Positions 58,446 through 64,000 of a DNA stretch of 64,000 bases are shown here, piece after piece. Below the pieces are notes generated by a model, which was not told the DNA's origin, searched no databases, and was given only the letters and a program-made list of their open reading frames with translations. Both the position numbers and the translations under genes were made by a program. Origin of the DNA: Paracoccaceae bacterium (GTDB taxonomy: Bacteria > Pseudomonadota > Alphaproteobacteria > Rhodobacterales > Rhodobacteraceae); assembly GCA_027013095.1 (NCBI GenBank), contig JALUYI010000020.1:62001-126000 (forward strand). The letters run 5' to 3'. Position 1 is the stretch's first letter; each line of letters starts with the position of its first letter.

Positions 58446-60107
58446 ATGCTGCGCGGGCTGTCAATCCGAAACATGCTGTTGATCGAGGCGCTGGAGCTGA
58501 GCTTTGGCCCCGGTCTGAACGTGCTGACGGGTGAAACCGGGGCGGGCAAGTCGATCCTCTTGGATTCGCTGGGTTTTGTTCTGGGCTGGCGCACGCGTTC
58601 GGACCTTGTGCGCAAGGGGGCAGAGCGGGCCGAGGTCGAAGCCGTCTTTGATCTTGAGCGCGACCATCCGGTGCGGGATTTTCTTGACGGTGCCGGGTTT
58701 GCGCCCGAGGACAGCCTGATCCTGCGACGGGTCAGCGCGCCGGACGGGCGCAAGCAGGCCTGGGTCAATGAGCGGCGCTGCACGGCCGAAACCCTGCGCC
58801 GGATCGGGGGTTTTCTGGTCGAGATTCACGGCCAGCACGACGATCGCGGCCTGCTGAACCCGCGTGGACACCGCTCTATTCTGGACGCATTTGCCCAAGC
58901 CGGGCCGGCTCTGGCCGAGGTTGCGCAAAGCTGGCAGGACCTGTCGGCGGCTCGCAGCCGACTGGAGGCTCATGAGCGCCATCTGGCCGAGATCGCCCGC
59001 GACCGCGACTATCTGAGCCACGCGGTTGCCGAACTGGATCAACTGGCCCCCGAGCCCGGCGAGGACGCCCGCCTTGACACCGAACGGCGGCGCCTGCAGG
59101 CGGCCCAGCGTATCCGTGAGGATATCCAGCGTGCCGCCGGGGCCCTGTCCGCGGATGGGGCCGAGGGGGCGTTGCTGGATGCGGCGCGCTGGCTGGACGG
59201 GGTTGCAGATCAGGCCGAGGGCCGGCTGGATGCGCCATTGGCGGCGCTGGCCCGGATCGAAGAGGATCTGGCGTTGGCTCAGCAGGGGGTGGCAAAATGC
59301 CTGCAGGACCTCGACATCGATCCTGAGCATCTGGAACATCTTGAGGAGCGCCTGTTCGCGATCCGGGGGCTTGCGCGCAAGCATAATGTTCTGCCCGACG
59401 ATCTGGGTGAATTCGCGGCAGAACTGGGCGTCCGTCTGGCGCAGATCGAGGACGGCGCGGCGACCAGCGACGCGCTGCGGGCGGCGGTTGCCAAGGCCCA
59501 GACGCGGTATGAAAAGGCCGCCGAAATATTGTCGAAACGTCGTCGGCAGGCGGCGCAGAGGCTGGATCGGGCGATGGCTGCCGAATTGTCACCGCTGAAG
59601 ATGGAGCGCGCGCGCTTTACAACCGAGATTGGCCCCGCTTCTCCGGGCCCCGAGGGGGTCGATTCCGTGCGCTTTCTGGTTGCGACCAACCCCGGAAGCC
59701 CGGCGGGTGCGCTGGACAAGATCGCGTCGGGTGGTGAGCTGTCGCGCTTTTTGCTGGCGCTCAAGGTCTGCCTCAGCGCCGCGACCCACCGGGATGTAAC
59801 GATGATCTTTGACGAGATCGACCGCGGCGTTGGCGGGGCAACGGCCGATGCCGTGGGGCGGCGTTTGGCGGCGCTGGGCCGGGGGGGGCAGGTGCTGGTG
59901 GTGACCCATGCGCCGCAGGTCGCGGCCCTTGGCGATGCACATTGGCGCGTGGTCAAAAGCCAGAGCGGCGCTGGAACTCGGACCGAGGTTTTGCCGGTTT
60001 CGGACAACGCACGCATTGACGAGATCGCCCGCATGTTGGCCGGCGATAGCATTACAAAGGAAGCCCGCGCCGCCGCGCGCGTGCTGTTAGAGGGTTCGGG
60101 CGCATAA
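58446..60107 (+). CDS. recN: DNA repair protein RecN
   Basis: An SMC-like ATPase that acts early in double-strand break repair. The 553 residues show Walker A GETGAGKSILLDSL (about residues 30-43), the EIHGQHDDRGLL motif (about 123), a long coiled-coil middle (about 155-370), the signature ASGGELSRFLLALK and Walker B TMIFDEIDRGVGG, then VTHAPQVAA. The 151-bp upstream gap has no recognisable alphaproteobacterial LexA box (GTTC-N7-GTTC), so SOS control is not visible. It converges on the FAD enzyme gene. Confidence 0.96.
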   Translation: MLRGLSIRNMLLIEALELSFGPGLNVLTGETGAGKSILLDSLGFVLGWRTRSDLVRKGAERAEVEAVFDLERDHPVRDFLDGAGFAPEDSLILRRVSAPDGRKQAWVNERRCTAETLRRIGGFLVEIHGQHDDRGLLNPRGHRSILDAFAQAGPALAEVAQSWQDLSAARSRLEAHERHLAEIARDRDYLSHAVAELDQLAPEPGEDARLDTERRRLQAAQRIREDIQRAAGALSADGAEGALLDAARWLDGVADQAEGRLDAPLAALARIEEDLALAQQGVAKCLQDLDIDPEHLEHLEERLFAIRGLARKHNVLPDDLGEFAAELGVRLAQIEDGAATSDALRAAVAKAQTRYEKAAEILSKRRRQAAQRLDRAMAAELSPLKMERARFTTEIGPASPGPEGVDSVRFLVATNPGSPAGALDKIASGGELSRFLLALKVCLSAATHRDVTMIFDEIDRGVGGATADAVGRRLAALGRGGQVLVVTHAPQVAALGDAHWRVVKSQSGAGTRTEVLPVSDNARIDEIARMLAGDSITKEARAAARVLLEGSGA

Positions 60108-60151
60108 GGCCCCATGTCCGGCGCGCGGTGCGCCCTTAAAGGGTCTGGGCC

Positions 60152-61546
60152 CTAACGCAGCATCTTGCCGGGGTTCAGGATGTTTTGTGGATCCAGCGCC
60201 GTTTTGATCGAGCCCATCACGTCCCAGCCCGCCCCGTGTTCTTCGGCCATATAGGCCCGTTTGCCCATGCCGATGCCGTGTTCTCCGGTGACGGTTCCGC
60301 CCAGTGCCAACGCGCGCTTGGCCATGCGGTGGGCCAGCTGCAACGCGGCCTCTTCGGCCTTGCGATCGCCCGGCGAGATCAGCAGGACGGCGTGAAAATT
60401 GCCATCCCCCACATGGCCGAGGATCGGTCCGGGGATGCCGCTTGCGGCGATGTCGGCCCGGGTTTCCGAGACCGCCTGCGCCAGTTTCGAGATCGGTACG
60501 CAAATGTCCGTCACAACCGCCGTTGCCCCCGGTTGCAGGGCCAGCGCCGCATAATAGGCCTTGTGCCGCATGTCCCACAAACGCCTGCGATCCTCGGGGC
60601 GCGCGCTCCATTGAAAATCGTGCCCGCCAAGGTCGGTGCAGATTTCGCCCACCTGTTCGGCCTGCTCGGCAACGGCGCTGGCCGAGCCGTGAAACTCCAG
60701 CAGAAGGTGCGGTTTGATCGGCATATCGGCCTTGGCGTAGATATTGAACGCCTTGGCGGTCGCCTCGTCCACGAACTCGATCCGCGCCATCGGGATGCCC
60801 GACTGGATTGTGGCGATGACGCTGTTGACGGCGGCATCGATGTCGTCAAAGGCGCAGATGGCGGCCGAGACCGCCTCGGGGCGGCCGTGCAGACGCAGGG
60901 TCAGTTCAGTGATTACCCCAAGTGTGCCTTCCGAGCCGACGAACAGGGCCGTCAGATCATACCCGGCCGAGCTTTTTCGTGCCCGCGTGCCGGTCCTGAT
61001 GATCTGCCCGTCGGCCAGAACCACGGTCAGGCCAAGGACGTTGTCGCGCATCGTGCCATAGCGCACCGCCGTTGTGCCGCTGGCCCGGGTTGCGGCCATG
61101 CCCCCAAGCGAGGCATTGGCACCGGGGTCAATGGGAAAGAACAGGCCGCTCGCCCGCAGCTCGGTGTCCAGCTCTTCGCGGGTCAGGCCCGGCTGGACGC
61201 GCACGTCCATGTCCTCGGCATTGATCTCGATCACCCGGTTCATGCGCGACATGTCCAGCGTTACCCCGCCGTGCAGCGCCAGCGCGTGCCCTTCAAGCGA
61301 GGTGCCGGTGCCCCAGGCAATGACCGGACAGCCCTGCGCTGAACAGATGCGCATGATCTGCGAGACTTCGTCGGTGCTTTTGGGATAGGCGACCGCGTCC
61401 GGGGGCATTGGCGGGAAATGGGTTTCGTTGCGTCCGTGCAGATCAAGGTCCGAGGGTGAGGTCTGCAGCCGCTCGCCCAGCAGGTCGCGCAGCTGTTTGA
61501 TCGTGTTCTGACGTTTCCTTCCCGCGTCGCCGTTCATCTCTGACAT
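60152..61546 (-). CDS. FAD-linked oxidase, D-lactate dehydrogenase (cytochrome)-like
   Basis: A protein of about 464 residues of the GlcD/Dld (FAD_binding_4 plus FAD-oxidase C) family, which oxidises D-2-hydroxy acids and passes electrons to cytochrome c or quinone. The FAD-binding block is VIAWGTGTSLEGHA, followed by PGANASLGGMAATRASGTTAVRYG (two overlapping halves) and the C-terminal GHVGDGNFHAVLL and GEHGIGMGKRAYM motifs of the D-lactate/glycolate group. D-lactate is the likeliest substrate, but glycolate or D-2-hydroxyglutarate cannot be excluded. The start may be ATG 61546 or ATG 61537. It follows the one-helix protein gene by one base and may be co-transcribed. Confidence 0.9.
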   Translation of the reverse strand: MSEMNGDAGRKRQNTIKQLRDLLGERLQTSPSDLDLHGRNETHFPPMPPDAVAYPKSTDEVSQIMRICSAQGCPVIAWGTGTSLEGHALALHGGVTLDMSRMNRVIEINAEDMDVRVQPGLTREELDTELRASGLFFPIDPGANASLGGMAATRASGTTAVRYGTMRDNVLGLTVVLADGQIIRTGTRARKSSAGYDLTALFVGSEGTLGVITELTLRLHGRPEAVSAAICAFDDIDAAVNSVIATIQSGIPMARIEFVDEATAKAFNIYAKADMPIKPHLLLEFHGSASAVAEQAEQVGEICTDLGGHDFQWSARPEDRRRLWDMRHKAYYAALALQPGATAVVTDICVPISKLAQAVSETRADIAASGIPGPILGHVGDGNFHAVLLISPGDRKAEEAALQLAHRMAKRALALGGTVTGEHGIGMGKRAYMAEEHGAGWDVMGSIKTALDPQNILNPGKMLR

Positions 61547-61547
61547 C

Positions 61548-62129
61548 CTATTTGCAGCGATAGCCATAGCTGGTTTTCGTCTCACCCGGCAGCACCAGTT
61601 CCAGATGGTGCAGGAATACGCCCGAACTGACGATCCGAATGATTTCTTCGGGTTGGCCCGGTTGGCGAACGGTCAGAAGCGGCCCGTTCAGGCGAAAGGT
61701 CAGCCCGGTACGCGGGTGATTTTCACCGGGGTAGGTGATGCGGCCGTTCTCGATCAAAAGCGGGTTCATACAGCTGATTGATTCATAGGAATCCGAGACC
61801 CGCTTGGCCACCGGGGTGATGGACCAGCGGCCCAGTAGAAACTCGGGGGTTTTGGGCTTGAACGTATCGTATCCCTTGATTCGCGCGTACTCGCGCAGGA
61901 AATCCTCGAACCCTGAGACCTGCTTGACCTCGTTCAGATATTTGACCGGATTGCTGGTGCGCATATCGGCGAAATATTTCTCGGCGCGGCTTTCCTGATG
62001 GTTGAGGAACCAGACATAAAAAAACAGCGCGACGATAGCCAGAGCAAACAGACCCAGCACCTCTTTTTGAACCAGAGCGGCCAGCAGAGGTGATGAATCG
62101 GGCTTGCGTGTCTTGTTGCGAACGGGCAT
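61548..62129 (-). CDS. Membrane-anchored hypothetical protein
   Basis: A 193-residue protein I do not recognise. It has a basic N-terminus (MPVRNKTRKPD), one hydrophobic helix at about residues 25-43 (LGLFALAIVALFFYVWF), then a soluble part with a Tyr/Lys-rich middle (FLREYARIKGYDTFKP) and a beta-rich C-terminus ending GYRCK with only two cysteines. The helix followed by a large domain suggests an inner-membrane anchor with a periplasmic domain, consistent with the positive-inside rule. The stop lies directly before the FAD enzyme gene, so an operon is likely. Codon use looks like that of its neighbours. Confidence 0.7.
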   Translation of the reverse strand: MPVRNKTRKPDSSPLLAALVQKEVLGLFALAIVALFFYVWFLNHQESRAEKYFADMRTSNPVKYLNEVKQVSGFEDFLREYARIKGYDTFKPKTPEFLLGRWSITPVAKRVSDSYESISCMNPLLIENGRITYPGENHPRTGLTFRLNGPLLTVRQPGQPEEIIRIVSSGVFLHHLELVLPGETKTSYGYRCK

Positions 62130-62291
62130 AGCTTGGCCAACCTTTTCGTTTACTCAGGATACCGGCCTTATACCGGCAAAACGGCGTAACCGACCCGATA
62201 AAGACCGCGTTAAATTTTCGCAGTTTCCGTAGCGGGCCGTTGCGTTGATGCGCACAAGAGGTTAAGGCCGCCTGAACTTCAGGATTTCGAG

Positions 62292-64000
62292 ATGCCACAG
62301 ACCGAGCCCGCACACAACCGCGAAGTTAACCTGATTACCCTCTCCCTGTTCGCTGTCGTGATCGGCACGATCACCGGCTTTGGGGCGGTTTTTCTGCGCT
62401 GGTTGATGGGGGTTCTGCACAATCTGTTTTTTCTTGGCGAGCTGGCCACGGGATATAACGCCAATGTGCCGACCCCCCCGGGTCCGTTCGGGATCTGGGT
62501 GATCTTTGCTCCGGTGATCGGTGGCGCGGTCGTGGTCTGGATGGTGAACAACTTTGCCCCCGAGGCTCGAGGGCACGGGGTTCCCGAGGTGATGGATGCG
62601 ATCTATTATCGAAACGGCCATATCCGTCCGCAGGTCGTGGTGATCAAGTCGCTGGCCTCGGCACTGTCCATCGGTTCGGGTGCTTCGGTGGGGCGCGAGG
62701 GGCCGATCATCCAGATCGGCAGTGGCATCGGCTCGGTTCTGGGGCGGATGCTGCATTTGCGCCACTGGCAGGTCATCACCATGGTGGCCGCTGGTGCCGG
62801 CGCGGGGATTGCGGCAACCTTCAACACGCCGCTGGGGGCGGTGATGTTTGCCATCGAGCTGATGCTGCCGGAATTCAGCGCCCGCACCTTTTTGCCGGTG
62901 GTGCTGGCCACTGGTGCCGCGACCTATGTCGGGCGGCTGATGTTTGGCAACGAGCCGGCATTTCTGGTCGCCAGCTACACATTGCCCGATCCGTTCGTGC
63001 CGCTGTCGATCGATGTCCTGCCGCTTTATGCTATTCTCGGGGTACTGTGCGGGGTGGCCTCGTGGCTGTTCGTGTGGCTGCTGCACTGGCTCGAGGACCG
63101 CTTTGACGAGATGCCGTTCAACGATTATGTCAAGAATTTCATCGGGATGCTCAGCCTTGGGATCCTGTTCTACGTCCTGCTGCGCACCACCGGAATGTAT
63201 CATACTGCAGGGGTCGGATACGCCACCATTCAGGCCATCCTGAACGGCGGAATCACCGTGGCCGCGCTGCTGACCGTGCTGTTTTTTGCCAAGCTGCTGG
63301 CCACCACCGTCAGCCTTGCGGCGGGGGCCTCGGGCGGAATCTTTTCGCCGTCGCTGTTTTTGGGCGCTACCCTTGGCGGGGCCTTTGGCTCGGTTCTGGA
63401 TGCGATCTGGCCGACGCTTGGCTTCAGCCCGATTACCTTTGCGCTGGTGGGCATGGCCGGTTTGGTCGGGGGCGGCACCGGCGCGGCGATGACGGCGATC
63501 ATGATGATTTTCGAGATGACCGGTGACTATAACATCGCCGTGGCCGCGATCATCGCCGTGGCCTGTGCCATCGGTGTGCGCCGGGCCATGGTGGTCGAGA
63601 ATATCTATACGATGAAACTGGCGCGGCGCGGCCATCACGTGCCGACGGACCGACGCTCGCACATGTTTCCGATCCGTCTGGCAACCGAGGTCATGCAGCC
63701 GATCATGGGGGTGGTGCAAGAAGGCGATCTGATCCGCGTTCCCGCCACGCTGGCCGATATTCCCCCCGAAGATCTGGCCTATGCGGTGGTCGCAGAGGGC
63801 AACCGGATCAAGGGGATTGTGGTGGTTGACAAGGATGACAAGACCCGCGCCCTGTCGCCGATCCGCACTGAAATCGGGATCACCCGCGACGACAATCTGT
63901 TGGAGGCGGTGATGAAACGCATGGTGTCGCGCGGCCACAAGATGGAACTGGTCGTGCCCGGAACCGGCGTGCCGCGTCCTGAGGACGTGACCGGCGTGAT
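62292..64000 (+). CDS. Chloride channel/transporter (ClC family) with CBS domains, partial
   Basis: The first 569 residues of a ClC protein running off the right edge of the window. The ClC core (about residues 15-440) shows GHGVPEVMDA (His95), GREGPIIQIGSG (gating Glu about 137) and GGIFSPSLFLGA, the three selectivity-filter motifs. Residue 95 is His where most ClCs have Ser (GSGIP). From about residue 455 a CBS-type pair begins (ATEVMQPIMGVVQEG, GIVVVDKDDKTRALSP). There is no stop in the window. ATG 62292 is divergent from the one-helix protein over 162 bp, which holds an ATACCGGC direct repeat (62159, 62170). Transport mode, channel or antiporter, is unknown. Confidence 0.9.
   Translation, partial: MPQTEPAHNREVNLITLSLFAVVIGTITGFGAVFLRWLMGVLHNLFFLGELATGYNANVPTPPGPFGIWVIFAPVIGGAVVVWMVNNFAPEARGHGVPEVMDAIYYRNGHIRPQVVVIKSLASALSIGSGASVGREGPIIQIGSGIGSVLGRMLHLRHWQVITMVAAGAGAGIAATFNTPLGAVMFAIELMLPEFSARTFLPVVLATGAATYVGRLMFGNEPAFLVASYTLPDPFVPLSIDVLPLYAILGVLCGVASWLFVWLLHWLEDRFDEMPFNDYVKNFIGMLSLGILFYVLLRTTGMYHTAGVGYATIQAILNGGITVAALLTVLFFAKLLATTVSLAAGASGGIFSPSLFLGATLGGAFGSVLDAIWPTLGFSPITFALVGMAGLVGGGTGAAMTAIMMIFEMTGDYNIAVAAIIAVACAIGVRRAMVVENIYTMKLARRGHHVPTDRRSHMFPIRLATEVMQPIMGVVQEGDLIRVPATLADIPPEDLAYAVVAEGNRIKGIVVVDKDDKTRALSPIRTEIGITRDDNLLEAVMKRMVSRGHKMELVVPGTGVPRPEDVTGV

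Noticed and set aside
56429-58783. A very long minus-strand open frame (784 codons) opposite lpxC and bamD
   Set aside because: It is antisense to two clearly conserved genes, its product is low-complexity Arg/Gln-rich, and GC-rich DNA routinely yields such shadows.
62262-63938. Long minus-strand open frame opposite the ClC gene
   Set aside because: The plus strand carries a complete ClC core with all motifs; the antisense product is His/Arg-rich and resembles no family.

Overview
The window is a contiguous, GC-rich, densely coded chromosomal segment of an alphaproteobacterium, most likely of the Rhodobacterales (Roseobacter group). The evidence is its gene content and order: a division/cell-wall (dcw) cluster with a DUF2484 gene between murC and murB, FtsZ ending in the IPAFLRRQ-type peptide, a DUF1127 protein, a ferritin-VIT1 fusion (MbfA type), CcmABCDG and a HutF-type histidine pathway. 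Genus cannot be fixed from sequence alone. There are no rRNA genes, CRISPR arrays, prophage or recognisable defence islands. The only mobile-element trace is one decayed IS5-family transposase.

Layout. 0-9 kb: YqeY and carA (divergent), an inner-membrane glycosyltransferase with an N-terminal MshEN/GspE_N-like domain (possible c-di-GMP control), a GntR/FCD repressor with a visible operator, a HAD pyrimidine nucleotidase, a UbiH-type hydroxylase, a class V aminotransferase and two overlapping Lrp/AsnC genes. 9-18 kb: ilvC, a cysteine-rich Fnr-type regulator with a perfect FNR box upstream of itself, a RhaD-like aldolase/dehydrogenase divergent from a SorC-type regulator, a family-10 glycosyltransferase, and lon followed by four tRNA genes (Val-CAC, Val-TAC, and two near-identical Asp-GTC units). 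18.5-25 kb: histidine utilisation, hutC-hutF on the minus strand and hutI-hutH-hutU on the plus strand, around a shared control region with a palindrome over a sigma70-like promoter. No hutG is present. 25-29 kb: a FAH-family hydrolase, a ureohydrolase (agmatinase-like), and pyrE-pyrC. 29-33 kb: mbfA, then the minus-strand cytochrome c maturation operon ccmABCDG. 33-36 kb: the IS remnant, a DUF1127 gene with promoter and terminator, mrp, and a 680-bp gene-free leader before mraZ.

36-60 kb is one long co-oriented dcw cluster: mraZ-rsmH-ftsL-ftsI-murE-murF-mraY-(ACT-domain gene)-murD-ftsW-murG-murC-(DUF2484)-murB-ddl-ftsQ-ftsA-ftsZ, then lpxC, bamD and recN. Together these make the UDP-MurNAc-pentapeptide precursor, lipid II and the septal machine, then commit lipid A synthesis and outer-membrane protein assembly. 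Many junctions are ATGA or TGATG overlaps, which points to translational coupling. 60-64 kb holds a D-lactate-dehydrogenase-like FAD enzyme, a one-helix membrane protein of unknown function, and a ClC-family channel/transporter that runs off the right edge.

The most interesting items are the MshEN-glycosyltransferase fusion, three copies of a GAGTATTTTT(T)GCAAA repeat in intergenic DNA, a 22-bp perfect palindrome between mbfA and ccmG, the helically phased TGGGA boxes upstream of mraZ, and the FNR box/Fnr pair. I did not find a clearly new multi-gene system.
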